This document shows, one piece after another, positions 50,001-62,405 of a DNA stretch of 64,000 nt. Position 1 is the stretch's first letter, and every line of letters begins with the position of its first letter. The translations under genes and the position numbers were made by a program. This stretch comes from Glandiceps talaboti (taxonomy: Eukaryota > Hemichordata > Enteropneusta > Spengelidae): assembly GCF_964340395.1 (NCBI RefSeq), contig NC_135552.1:3393017-3457016 (forward strand), read 5' to 3'. The notes under the pieces are model-generated. The model saw nothing but the letters and a program-made list of their open reading frames with translations, made no database searches and was not told the DNA's origin.

Positions 50001-53000
50001 TCCCGAGATTAGCAACATGATTAGCTAAGACCGACGCAGCTAAATACCTAAACGTGGATCATCATGTCTTTGGGCTCAACGCATGAGTGTTACCATCCAA
50101 CAACCCGCCTAGCTTGTTGAAATGAACTAAAAATAACCACATGCCATTATAAAGAAATTTGGTTACGTTTTCTCTCCGTTTTTACGGATGGCGTTTTCTG
50201 ACAGCCGTCGCCTACGTGTCTCCGCCGTAACGTATCGAACTCTACTAAAAGAGAACAAATCACTTAAAGCCACCGTAATTGAGTGCTCACGGCATAAGTT
50301 ACACTATGAATGATAAAATTGGGTTATGTAGTGATTTTTGACTATTAGGGAGTGTTCAGAAGATGCGATTATCGTGGTTAAATTTATCAAGGGTATGTTA
50401 GAATGTCCGTTCCAGGTTTTATCGTATTTATATTCAAGTACATCCGGGATATTAGATTAATGCAATTTTGTTTAAATTCAATCAAATTTAATATTCCGAC
50501 GTTCACCCGATACGTTTAATGCTATGTTGCAGCTGAGCCTTAGCTTTAAGCTTCCCCGTGAATGTACCCAAGCCGTGATTTATCCCACACATCGTCAGTG
50601 TTTCGGCTCAAAACCATTTTACAACATTTCATGTCCGCTAGTAAGTAAGGCTTATGCGGTACTCGTTTGTAAAAAATGAAAACAGAACAACAATTTTGTA
50701 AACACTTGGAAGCATAGATTAATGATAATTGATGACGTAAAATTATTTTTTTTCTTTACAAATCGCACTTCTCCCCTCGTCACGAAATGTTTTCTAATAG
50801 CGGTGTACGGTTATAGTCAGATGCATGACATACCCAAACATATGTTCGTCATATATTATTATAGTGTACTTTTATACTATCCTTTATACTATAATATGGG
50901 TAGATAAGAACAACATTCCAAAGGCAACGAAATACTTATTACAAAATAGGAAAATGTAAAACGTTAACGGTGACGTCCTCTGAAATATAGTATAAATACA
51001 TATGTTTTCGAATCATACAGAGACTACAGCAGTTGTCGCATGTCTTACATTACTTGTATTTTGTTTTCATTTAATGAATTTGCGTGTCTGTCAGGAAGTA
51101 TTGTCGTTATCTGCCCATATTGTATTAGCAAAGATAAAAACCCACGTGACACCTCAAAATATCAACACCTAACTTGGGAACTTGCAATCCAGACTAAGCA
51201 TGCTCAGACGCAAAGGAATATGGGATTATCTGGTTATTGTAATACCTAACTTGGAGCTACTGATAAAATTAACCTCCCACAATGGTCAGGGTAATTATGA
51301 ATTGATCATTTGTGGTTGCAAACAATGTATGAACATGGCTTACAATACTAACTGATTAGTATTTATTATCACATTTCCCATGATGCAACATTCAACATGG
51401 CGGGTTTGCAAGTTCCCTACTGACACCCATATTTTCAGCTGAGTGATGTCTTATAAAACCCAAGTCGACACCGTAATGTTTGGTGCTGTAGTTACTCATC
51501 TACTTCTGTTATCGATGTTCTCCTATTGTCGACTGACAGCCGTTATCTTAACTATCAATACCCGACAATTTTCCCGCCAAATTAAACAAAAATTCTCAAT
51601 TGATCTCTCCAAATATAATATGGAGATGCGTCATGACAGCGGATCGATATTTGTCGAACTATTGGTGAAAAATTGTGGTCTAAAAATTAGTTATCAGATT
51701 AACTAATGTTTTCCCCGTCAAAATTATTATTGTAACTTACAAAAAAATCTTTGCAAAGATATTTTGACTCATATATCTTATGCCAATTTTAGATTGAAAG
51801 AATGCCAACATATGATTGCATATTGATGACAAAACTGACCACAAGAAGACTTTCGAAATATTTCCGCCAATACATAAATTTCTCACTTTTCATTGACGTT
51901 TTAACCCATTGTACGACAAGTTAATTTTGGAGACAATACTAAAGACCAAAAAAGATTCTGATCAGCGCGCGCATCGCTTAAATAACCCCGCATCTGTTTT
52001 TTTAACGTATTTGTCCAGTCCATGTAGTCTGCAGATCCGGGGGAGGGGAAACACAAAAATAACTCTTCCTATACATTAATTGCTTCTTCAGTGAAGACAA
52101 CTGCAGAGCCAATCGTGAACAAGCAAATGACATCTTCTCCACATACACATCACTTGCTCTAAAATAAAAAGAACAGTCACGGTAAGTGACATAAATGTGC
52201 CATAAGTGACAGGTTTGACAACTACAAAAATAGTTTGTTTTTTTAAAATAAAAAAAAATCGCTTCGTCGCACCACTTTATACGAAATGTCCTGACCAGAA
52301 GCAATTCTTTTTTTTTGCCTAACCGATTACATTTTGATAACAAAATTATCACATTTACTCAACTATCGTGAAAATTGACAACTTATTTAACTCCGTTTGA
52401 TTGTAAAGGGTGGGGGGGGGGGGTGTTAAATGATCACCCTACACAATTATTTATTGCGACTGTGCGTGCAGTAAAAAAGTACACTTTGAAATCAATTTGA
52501 TCGGGCCATCGCCAGTGAGATTAAAAGTTGATAGTGGACGTGTGCCGAGAGACTTCAACTGTGTAATTTGATATTACAAGTAATTGGTATACGGTAGCGA
52601 TTTGGACGTGACTATCGAATGTTTCCCTCATCGTTCCAAATCATGGAAGTAGACAGCAGACAATTACTACAGCCATAGCCATAGGAGGTCCAAGCAATGG
52701 ATTTGCTTCATAGGGGTTCAGCCACTCTAATAGAGGGACTTTCTTTGATAATGGGTATTATGGGATACGGAGATATTCAGGTCACTTGTCACCGAGTTCT
52801 TCTACACGTCATTTGTTAAAGATATAAAAATGTGACATAAATGTCTGGTTTAATAGGTAAACGACGTATCACAACACCAATTTAACTACTGCATGGTTAA
52901 AATCTTGAAATAGCGTGTATATATGTAATAACAATAATAAATGTCATTACAGTTCACGTGGTGAGTACGTCACGAAAGTAAGTTTCTTCTCGTTAATCAT

Positions 53001-53590
53001 AAACTATAAAAGGCTGTATCATAATTCATCTAACTCAACCTGCAGTGGTGCAATCATCACGAGAGAGAGAGTCTGCGAAAAAAAACATTCTATAAAACCT
53101 CCCTTTATTGTAACTCCAACCGACAATGGGCTAGTAATACTCATAGCTCTGTGCCCTAGAACTGTTGCTTACGAAGGGGTATACTTTTATTATTGCCTTT
53201 GGCCACCGACCCATATATTAAAATAAAAGTCTGTTGCTTATCAAGAAAGTAAAAACGGTTTTCCTTGAAATGGATTTGTATATGTACTGACGTGACAGTT
53301 TATTACTTTGCAGCGTGACAATGACTAATTTTTTGTCAAATAAAATCCCAAACGGCGGCGCGGCAAGTCGAAACGAGCATCATTGTTTAGTGTAACGTAA
53401 CGTGGAATAAACATATATTTGAAGACCACAATTTACATACTATGACGGTCTATCTGATCATGCAGTGGTTTTAGGATGTGTTAACGTTTTTGCATCGTTA
53501 TGACGTTTTGTTTTAGGTTTGGATGTCAAATAATAGAGTTGTCTGGCAAATCTATAGAAAGTTGATCCAAAACAAAGAAATAGCACTAGC
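44100..53590. other. Intergenic sequence upstream of copy B, nothing firmly recognised
   Basis: The promoter and 5' non-coding exon of copy B should lie here. Possible isolated exon-like pieces include a plus-strand stretch ending at a GGTAAGC near 46946 and a 130-codon frame at 45748-46140. Neither matches a family I know. A perfect 11-bp inverted pair is at 48630-48640 and 48657-48667. A 12-base G run is at 52412. Confidence 0.35.
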
Positions 53591-53600
53591 CTTATAATGT

Positions 53601-53668
53601 CAACGGTAAGATTACTTTAAGACAGGAACCTAGGATTGAATTACTGGCCTTTAACACCTATGCTCTTG
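53601..53668 (+). mobile_element. Degenerate SINE-like segment, copy 2, next to the exon 1 acceptor of copy B
   Basis: CAGGAACCTAGGATTGAATT then ACTGGCCTTTAACACCTATG parallels GAACCTGGGATTGACACC and CTAGCCTTTAGCTATGC at 16600-16632. It ends about 24 bp before the AG at 53692. Confidence 0.3.
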
Positions 53669-53690
53669 TCTTTATATTTTTTTTTATAAC

Positions 53691-53693
53691 AGA
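53691..53693 (+). promoter_or_regulatory. Splice acceptor and one-base 5' leader directly before the start codon of copy B
   Basis: A T-rich tract ends in AACAG at 53692, leaving a single A before the ATG at 53694. The true first exon and promoter therefore lie further upstream and were not identified. Copy A has the same arrangement: reading the minus strand, TTGCAG ends at 7782 and one A precedes the ATG at 7780. This shared 5' UTR intron position supports both start choices and common descent. Confidence 0.75.
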
Positions 53694-56600
53694 ATGAATC
53701 GAACGACGAAGCTGAAGATAACGGAGTTAAATGCACATCTGATGTGTGTCTTGTGTGGTGGTTATTTTATTGATGCGACAACCATTGTGGAATGTCTACA
53801 TTCATGTAAGTTTGGAAACCATTAAACGTCATCAACACCAACATTGTCTTCACAATATGTTGTCACTAAAACATTTGTTTTCAACAATGTTTGTTTGTTT
53901 GTGGTATATATCTAAATTTACCTCTTAAGTTGTGGTATGTATCTAAATTTACCGCTTAAGTCTACAATAGATGGTGTCTATTTACGGAAATTGGAAATAC
54001 CGATTACTTTATTCAGAATAGTTTATAAATATTCCCAGATATATCTTGTTAATCCGGTATATTGATGATTTGAAACACAACTCATAGACGTTTTAGTGAA
54101 TGCCTTTAGGTGAATGCAAATTGAGTTATCAAAAATTTTCTCCGTTATCTCAGTCTGTCGATATGTTCATGAATTGTTCATAAACGTTGAAATTTATAAT
54201 GCGACCACATCGATCACGTTCACGGGCACTTACGATTAAGTAAAATTGAGTCCATTTCTCCTTTAAGGAGTCTATTCTTTTCTTCTATTTGACGGTCCAA
54301 GTGTTACAGACCAATAGATTGTAACGATTTGACACAGATTAAATGTTTAGATAATTAAAATCATAATCTACGTTAGCTTGTCATGAGTTTGGCGGTAATG
54401 CCCTTGAACGATGTGTATATAAAGAATTCCAATATCAACATCTTTCATCTTTGTTGTTTTACAACCTCTGCTTATTACATATTTGACACTCGTGTGAATT
54501 AATCAGTCTTTTATAAGTTTAAACTCGATATACTCAGCAGGCTGTTGAGTCAAAGGTTCTTCTAACAGTGTCGATAAGAAAATGTACAAATAGATGCATC
54601 AAAACAGTGTGAGAGGACATAGTTCAATTTTCTCACTACTTGGAAATTGGACGAATTTCGAGTCACGCCCACACATTTCGCAGAACGAACGTAGAAATTT
54701 GGCTTAACTCGTACGGGCGTTCTCCAAAGGGGAGAAACTAGCTAGGCTGCTCCACTCAGATACAAACCAAGGCTGTCTCGATAACGGTTTGCAAAATTTA
54801 GTTATCACGCCTAGTCTACGATTAATGTCCTATCTTAACTATTAAAATCTGGTCTCTTTCAGTTTGCAAAACTTGTATCGTTCGTTACTTGGAAAGCAGT
54901 AGATATTGCCCAGTGTGTGACACACAGGTACATAAGACAAGACCCCTTCAACACATAAGGTACGGTATGTTATTATTGGCTGGAACTTGAATGAATAACT
55001 TTCCACAATGAATCTTGATTTATATGTGTGTATTCCTTTTCATTTGATATCATTATTTGAAATACTTATTGATAATATCAGAACAAAGGTTGATACAGTG
55101 TAGTATAGTTCTCACAGACGCACAATACACGCCTGTATACATTGCTGATGTCACCATATCAATTTCAATATACCAGACCGGGCTATTACCAAACCTATTG
55201 ACGTATGTAAGTAAGCTATTTAACGGAGGTGTAGCCCGAGGTCGTGGTCTGATATTGCACACGTGACCATGATCCCATTCACTCCTGAAACCACGATTAT
55301 GACGACATACCATTCAATAAAAGAAAGAAGATAAATCATGGACATCTGTGATCAATAATATGTTGATGATTACCACCGACTCATCATCTGTTTTGCCGTG
55401 ATGTGTTTGGCTCATTTAAACGTCTCACCACTAGAAATATTGGGTCGGAAAGAATTAACACTTCATCACTTAATTGCTAATGTAAGCCTTTCTACGACTT
55501 GGATGTAAAATAACTGTTTAGTGTCTACAATTACACGATTTACCATCTTTCCAGTGTTGGTCACTTATTTACCCGGTAGAGTAACTTACACCAAAATACA
55601 TCGGATGTAACATGCATGGACTGAAAGAGAAGTTTAAATATATAAATACTTCGTGGAATTGAAATAAAGGCCGTACATGTGGAGAAGTTGCACACTTACA
55701 TGTGTGTGATACAATAGAGAGATCTAACTGGATGGCATGTGATACAATAGAGAAATGTAACTGGATGTCATGTGATACAATAGAGAGATCTAATTGGATG
55801 TCATGTGATACAATAGAGAGATCTAATTGGATGTCATTTAGAAAAAGTGAACGTTACTTATCAAATTTCCAATTGTCATGAGTATGTAAAATAATGATGC
55901 TAATAACAGACTGAGTTTAGTTTGTGTCAATATTGGTTTCGTTATCATACTTAGGCTAAAGTTATCTTTAAAATCACCTTTCGTGGTGTTTTTCACAGAT
56001 TGCTTGCAACCACGTCTATCTCTGAGTTTCTGGTTTTGGATCGCCGCACCGTACGGTGCCATCGTCGACGATTCCAAGCCCAATACTCGCCACTATAGTT
56101 ACACTATCGGTAATGTTCAATTAAAGTGTGAGGGCGTATTTTACACTGTCCGTAAATACACGTCACGTTGGCAACTTGTGTTGTACAAGTGAACTTTGTA
56201 TGTTTGACTTTCTCAATCTTTTTCTTTACAGGGCTGATAAAACGTTACAAACTATCGTCTACAAGCTTGTACCAGGGCTGTATAGAGGTGAGTTACTGTA
56301 GTAATACAGCGTAGTGCAAGTTACTGTTCACTGGCTCTGTTTCATATGACGTAGAAACCAATATGAAACTAGCACAGGCTACATTTTGAACATAACAAGA
56401 TTGTATGAATATTGTTTCTTGCCACATTTTGTCTAATAAATTAAATGAAATGGACTAACATGCCATCATGTAGACATCATAATATTTGCACCCGCACGCG
56501 CGAACGTCATCGTCAAAAAACTTACTGAATACACTTATAAGTAACAAATACAGTCGTTGATTTATTTATTCACTTTACAATAAACAACATACATATGTTT

Positions 56601-58988
56601 ATAAATGAACTACCAAAATTATTGATGGTAATAATGCAGAGAATAAGTACATATGAGATGTCATAGCAACAAATGTACATCGCACCCACATCGTGACGTT
56701 ATGATGAAATAACCACCATATTATCACAATCCTACAGATGAGATGACAAGAAGACGAACATTTTATGAATCGAATCCTGACAGTATAGGTAAATATTTAC
56801 TTCAGAATTTTGAAACGAAATGTTACATATATAATGTTGAAGTATTATTGAATTTGGATGTGATAAATAGTTATCTGGTAGAGATGTGATAAATAGTTAT
56901 AAGATGTGATAAATAGTTATCTGGTAGAGATGTGATAAATATTTATCTTGTAGAGATGTGGGGTTGGTCCTGGACAAAGTAATAATCATTTTAATCCGTA
57001 ATAACTGCATTTTTCAGATAATACTAATCCAATCCATTGGGAATTAAGCATAGGCGTTTAGTACCGATAAACTCAGGATGCGTCAGATTTGACAAAGGGG
57101 GAACACGGAGTGTTACAAAAAAGACACCCGCATTATTAAAAGGCAAATTAAAATACAACTTCTGTTTATATTTTCACAGCACAGAAATCCGCTGCTTCAA
57201 ATGCTGAAGATGTTGGCAAAGTTGAAGAAAATTTCATATATAAAGATGACGAAAAAATTAGCATATCCCTTCATTATCATAATCCCGTAACAATGTCACG
57301 GTCTAATGGAACGTCAACGTGTAAGATGACGTCACAATCTGATAGTAATAATGATGACGACGCAACGAGTGAATCCAACGACAGGGTAGGTCAAAGGTTA
57401 TGGGGTTAAGCCATGTCTTTAAAGTTCAAAGGTCGCCCATTACGCTTTTCCAGAAAAGTACTATTTGTTTGTTTGTTCGTTTGTGTGTTTGTTGATAAAC
57501 ACGATGTTAATAAGCATACACTATCTTACTAAATCACTCCAAAGCATTGCTTTATGTTCTCTTTGTATACCTTAGTCATCAAACGACGTTCGATATCTGC
57601 GATGTCCAGCGGCTGTTACAGTTCACCATATTAAGAAATTCATTCGTGGAAAGTTTGGACTTCCACTATCGTACGAGGTAAGTATCCAAGGTTACAGACT
57701 CAGTTGGTTTAGGATTAAAATTTGGTACAAACCCATTTGTATGTCAGAGCTATAAATAGAAAATGATGAACAGGATAATCCCATGGGCCCAGTGGCTGTA
57801 CTGATAAGATAATGCTAATGCGAGGATATGGTATTAAGATATTGGGATTTAAGATTATGGGATGGAAACAGGGAATGGGAGGAGAGAAAAACAAACGCAA
57901 GAAGGAAAACAGGGATTGATAAACATCAAGTGAACAATATAGCAGACGATTAGACTTAGAATGGTGTAATAATTGATGATAGTGTCAATTGAACCCCGAG
58001 CACACCAGCTAGACTCGGTTCGTTTATGGCCTCCCTATGATAACTTACTGAGAACTCATCAGTTCCGGACTCCCTAACTTCCACATACTAGAACTATCAT
58101 TAATCCTTCCTATATATATCGTAATCTATAATTACTCCCATCTTGAACTCTGTTACGATACGATAATAGAAATATTCTATTCATCAACTGTTCGTATATG
58201 TTGTATATTAGATCGCTTGATACATAATGGTGTACTGTGGACAACAAACTACGCCTGTACGTTTACGGATTCCCTGCTATCTGTATTATGGATTGCTTAC
58301 GTATTGTACATGGAAATTATTCAGTTAACGAATTATACTCAAAGACTAATATAATTAGTGACCTAACTTAAAAACGGTTCATTTTTTTTTGTCCGATATC
58401 ATCAGATTGACATAATGTACCGATATCGGAAGAGTGAGGAGGCCCTCATCGACCACTTTACACTAATGGATATAGCTTACCTGTATGACTGGAGAAGAGT
58501 AAGTACGAACAACAAAACATGAAACGATTCAGCATCTTTTATTTGCAAGGTGTATTTCGTTGAAGTAAAGTGAACATGTGAACATTAGAAAGTAACATGA
58601 AAAGGCAATAGGTATACAAAAATACTAACAATGATGAAAACGTACGCAACGTGTTTTTTTATTTGAAATGGGAGTCATAACTTTATGCTCTCAGCGTAAA
58701 TACCCCCCCCCCCCCGGCACAGTATCTTGATTATTTTTGCTTGCTATTATTACATTACAGCAGGGACCAATGGCTCTGTTGTACAGAGTAAGACAACCAC
58801 CTATTAAAAACTTGAGACCATCACAGCACACCTTACATTCTCCGACTGCATCACCATCGAAGGATGAGCACAAGAAAAGTAAAATAGCACGAGTTGATAA
58901 AGCAGGTAGTCATGGAAACAAAGACAATCAGCAAATGAACAATAACAGTAACTTCAAGCAGCAGAAGCAGTTAACTTGTGAGAGTTGA
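53694..58988 (+). CDS. Polycomb group RING finger protein, Bmi1/Mel-18 (PCGF2/4) class, copy B; complete coding region
   Basis: Eight exons with GT-AG borders: 53694-53805, 54863-54959, 56232-56287, 56738-56788, 57180-57385, 57576-57677, 58406-58498, 58761-58988. They sum to 945 nt, in frame: 314 residues plus TGA. BMI1 is about 326, so length fits. RING ligands C18, C21, C34, H36, C39, C42, C53 and C56 are all present. Residues 106-174 (exon 5) are a Ser/Asn/Asp-rich linker. Residues about 178-257 (exons 6-8) form the RAWUL domain, with the motifs [33 protein letters not shown] and YRVR. The tail after 257 is Lys/Gln/Asn-rich and probably disordered. Family role: PRC1 subunit pairing with RING1; the RAWUL of this class binds Polyhomeotic-type partners. 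By eye it is about 80% identical to copy A over the first 105 residues, but it has TRRRT where copy A has KRRRD, and other changes at conserved sites. No frameshift or broken splice site, so it looks functional. Confidence 0.96.
53901..53961. repeat. 31-bp tandem duplication in intron 1 of copy B
   Basis: GTGGTATATATCTAAATTTA then CCTCTTAAGTT occurs twice at 31-bp spacing with two changes. Confidence 0.9.
55705..55836. repeat. 33-bp tandem repeat, four copies, in intron 2 of copy B
   Basis: TGTGATACAATAGAGAGATC then TAATTGGATGTCA, starting at 55705, 55738, 55771 and 55804. Confidence 0.93.
56857..56960. repeat. 20/26-bp tandem repeat in intron 4 of copy B
   Basis: GATGTGATAAATAGTTATCT then GGTAGA, starting at 56857, 56883, 56903, 56929 and 56955. 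The 56883 unit is 6 bp short. Confidence 0.9.
57784..57850 (+). mobile_element. Degenerate tRNA-derived SINE-like segment, copy 3, in intron 6 of copy B
   Basis: GGGCCCAGTGGCTGTACTGA then TAAGATAATGCTAATGCGAG matches the 16566 copy (TGATAAGATAACACTAATGC then GAG). It has the CAGTGGCT start expected of a tRNA-like A box. The B box is eroded. Confidence 0.4.
58703..58715. repeat. C13 homopolymer in intron 7 of copy B
   Basis: Thirteen consecutive C about 45 bp upstream of the last exon's acceptor at 58760. Confidence 0.9.
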
Positions 58989-59428
58989 TCGACAAATGGA
59001 AGTGATGTCGACGAGATTTTCAACGCTGTTCGTTTTATTTTCTGAAGGGCATTTCCAAGTTACCAAATGGTACGGGTGCTTAATACTACTATACGGCCAT
59101 GGAGAGATTACGCTTTTCAGCAAAGCTATTTTCTGATTTTGTAAGTTAAAAGTTGAGGGCCGCGTTTCTAAACTTACTTGATGAGGAAATAAGAATAGCT
59201 GGAACATCACGATATATATGGATACTGCATTAAAGTTTACGAAGTTCAAGTGGATGTTGGGTTTCACTGCCGAAAGAAAGCACACATCATGTATATTGCT
59301 ATAACTGGATAAATATTGAAATTCACAGGAAAAAAATAACATGTTAGAATTTGAAGAATATGTTACGACATAATGCCGGGGAATTCAACTGAGCCTATCA
59401 TAGCCTGGATGTTTTTCTTTCTTTCTTT

Positions 59429-59499
59429 TGTTTGTTTGTTTGTTTGTTTGTTTGTTTGTTTGTTTGTTTGTTTATTTATGTGAGTGTGTGTGTGTGCGC

Positions 59500-59542
<43 letters not shown>

Positions 59543-59665
59543 ATAGAGTGTGCGTGTGCACGTGTGCGCGCATGCGAGCATGCATGTGTGGCGCGTGCGT
59601 ATGTATGTATGTATGTATGTATGTATGCCAATGTATGTATGCATATGTATGTATGTATGTATGTA
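59429..59665. repeat. Compound microsatellite in the 3' flank or 3' UTR of copy B
   Basis: (TTTG)n at about 59429-59475, then (GT)n, (GC)n, (GT)n and (ATGT)n to 59665. It lies between the stop codon and the candidate AATAAA, so it would be transcribed if that signal is used. Confidence 0.95.
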
Positions 59666-59939
59666 ATGTGCCTGCGCACAACATAACAAAGATACACATA
59701 TAGAGCGAATCAGAGAGAAAGAGAGAAGTCATGTGTACAGAAAACACGAAACATACCCACATTATATTGGGTTAACTTATTTTGTGATTGTTCTATGTTT
59801 CAATCATTCAGTTGAAGTTACGTAATGGAATCAAATTCAAGGAATGTGTATAAATGTTAATGTATATTTCAAATCATTTGAATGCTATATCATTAATATT
59901 TAATGTGTAATTGATGTGCCATTCATTTCTTTAAATATC

Positions 59940-59945
59940 AATAAA
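59940..59945 (+). terminator. Candidate polyadenylation signal of copy B (AATAAA)
   Basis: A canonical AATAAA hexamer lies about 950 bp past the TGA at 58988 and after the microsatellites at 59429-59665, with AT-rich sequence around it. I see no earlier AATAAA in a convincing context. The assignment is by position only; transcript ends would be needed to confirm it. Confidence 0.35.
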
Positions 59946-60582
59946 TTCAATTCATGTATGATCTAAGATCATTCGTCATTTATGAATAATTTTATTACAC
60001 TTTATAGCCACCTACCAACTTGAAATTCTGACAGAGTACTTAAGATATCCGTAGTCAGCTCAAAAGTTGCAATGCAAAGGGATTCGAAGAATGTGACCGG
60101 CGAGTTTGACATGAAAAAACTTGTCATATGAACGGACGAATGGAGCGCTAATAGGTTTTTATAGAACACGACCATCGCTAATTGTTGGATATCATGGCAT
60201 TACCTATGGGGAGGGTAGGCACATACATTTCAGTGTACATTCCCCGCGTGATAGGTTTAAATTTCTCGAAGTGAATAGCATAACCGAAGAGACTAGTAAG
60301 TACTCGGAAACAATATGATATGGCAGATAATATTTCCTATACCTTTTAGCTAGGTTATTCTGACATTCACTACAAATCAGTTTAGGACAATGATCTTAAA
60401 ATAATTTTCTTCCGATCTGGGTTATCAAGATATGCGACATATCGAATAAATTCATTTTCATCGACAAGAGGTTTTAGTTCAACTGCAAAGTGTGATGCGA
60501 TGATATGATGATATTACAGTAAAAGAACGGAAACACAACGCATCTACAAACCATTGGTAGGATTGTCTTAATGTACAGATTT

Positions 60583-60684
60583 TATGGTCTTCCTTTATAT
60601 GCGATTCACAAACTCCAAATCATTCAAAACTTAGCAGCCCGACTTGTCACCAGAAAATATGACCATGTTACTCCTTATAGTGTT
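60583..60684 (+). pseudogene. LINE reverse-transcriptase C-terminal fragment (CR1/L2/Jockey-like)
   Basis: About 34 codons read YGLPLYAIHKLQIIQNLAAR then LVTRKYDHVTPY. This carries the LQxxQNxAARLVT...YDHxTP motif typical of the thumb region of CR1, L2 and Jockey-type proteins. It stops where the tandem-repeat element begins (about 60685), as though interrupted or joined there. Too short to be functional. Confidence 0.82.
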
Positions 60685-61162
60685 AGTAAGTAATTTGCAT
60701 GATTAATGATTTTCGGTAATTAAGATATATCATAAGAATGCATACTTGAATTTCAATATCATTTAGTAAATAACAATGTGGATATGTCCTATAAAATTTG
60801 TTGATATAGCTTACATTTTTAATGAAAAATTTGCATAATTAATGATTTTAGGTAACTACGTCGTATCTTAAAATTGCAAGCCTCAAATTTCATGTAATAT
60901 GGTACATATATCAACCATAATAATACGCACCTGTCCTTTGAAGTTTGTTGCTACAACTTTTACCTTTTAATGAATATTTTGAATAATGAACGATATTCAG
61001 TAATTAAGCAGTATCACGCACTCTTAAAATTCCATGTAAATTGGCAAATAGAAAATATGCTTGTCCAAAAACAAAGCCTGTTACCATAGTTTTTTTTAGT
61101 TTAATGAGTTATTTGTATAATTAGTGATTCCCTTACGTGAGGCATTCAGTTTACATCTGGTT
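60685..61162 (+). mobile_element. Inverted-end element copy 3, left end missing
   Basis: Three tandem units carry TTTGCATNATTAATGATTTT and TAATTAAG-type blocks (60718, 60854 and 61002; spacing 136 and 148). It ends in CCCTTACGTGAGG then CATTCAGTTTACATCTGG, matching 11891-11923. The opening palindrome and microsatellite of copy 2 are absent. Confidence 0.65.
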
Positions 61163-61169
61163 AATGGAA

Positions 61170-62400
61170 TGCGCTTTATAATAATTAAACATTATGATTA
61201 TAATTACAGACTGATATGTAATGGTAGAATAAAAACAACCAAGTCACTTGTACAGTATTTATCAACATTCTATTTCGAGAGTAAATTATTATCATTTTGA
61301 TAAAAAAAAAAACCATTCACTATTATCCGGCAGTGACAGACACGACGCCGCTATCCTATCTTCATTATCGATAAACATAATTTTTGAATTCACCTGAGTC
61401 AAATACTTCCATAATTTGAGATCAAACAATTTGCTCAGTAATATTGCTATAAACTGTTAGTACGGTATGTTGTGATGTTAGAATGTGTCAATGTTTAATG
61501 TTGCTATAAACTATTAGTATGGTATGTTGTGATATTACACTGAGTTCATGTAATATGTGGCAATGTTTAATGTTAATTGTTGTGACCTCAAATTTAATGT
61601 GCAGATAAAGATTATTTTTTTGTTTGTGCACAATCGTCATTCTAATCTGTTTACATCACACGTGCATATTGAACACCGTCGCGGTCAAAACGAATAGGCC
61701 GTTGGTCTTGAAATTCAGAATACCCACCCACATCCCCCCCCCCCTATGGATGGGAAGTAATTCCTATTTGTGAAAACTATCAATAATATACTGGTCTATT
61801 ATGCTGATAATATAATTTGTTGACGACTGGTTAGTGTTCACTACGTCTATAGAGGTGATATATTCAACATCTTATCAATAACAAGTGTTCACAGAGAGCG
61901 CAATTGGGGACAGTTTATTTGTTAATTTTCTCTTTTTAAGTTTTTACAGACGATGATACACATAAATCAGATTTCAATTTTTATTTCTGCCAAAATAAAA
62001 TCTATGTGATTTTAGTGCGTTACTATTTGGGCTGTCGAATACGACAAAGTGCGTCCGAATCCTCTCCACGACTGGTCATGTGGAGGCGCTAACACAGGAA
62101 AGTTGCACTACCAACGTGCCACAAAGCCAAGCTGAACAAAGGTTATTGTGATGGTTATCACTACCGGCATTGTCTCATACCAAACTCAATCCAGATACAC
62201 TTGATAAAGAATTATGGTGCAGGAGCATCCAATTATTTGTCACAATAAATCGTTTATAATAAGAATGCAAGTGAAACACAATTGGGTTGCTCCTAAGATA
62301 TAAGTAATAAAACTGTTCACACAATTAATAGTTCATGACAGATTACACCTTTACATTATTACATCAGCTAAAGACGTACACGGCGCATGACTCACACCGA
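61170..62400. other. Intergenic AT-rich sequence
   Basis: No gene recognised. An approximate duplication (GTTTAATGTTGCTATAAACT, with TATGGTATGTTGTGAT following) lies near 61445-61535, and a C11 run at 61734. Confidence 0.45.
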
Positions 62401-62405
62401 CCTAG

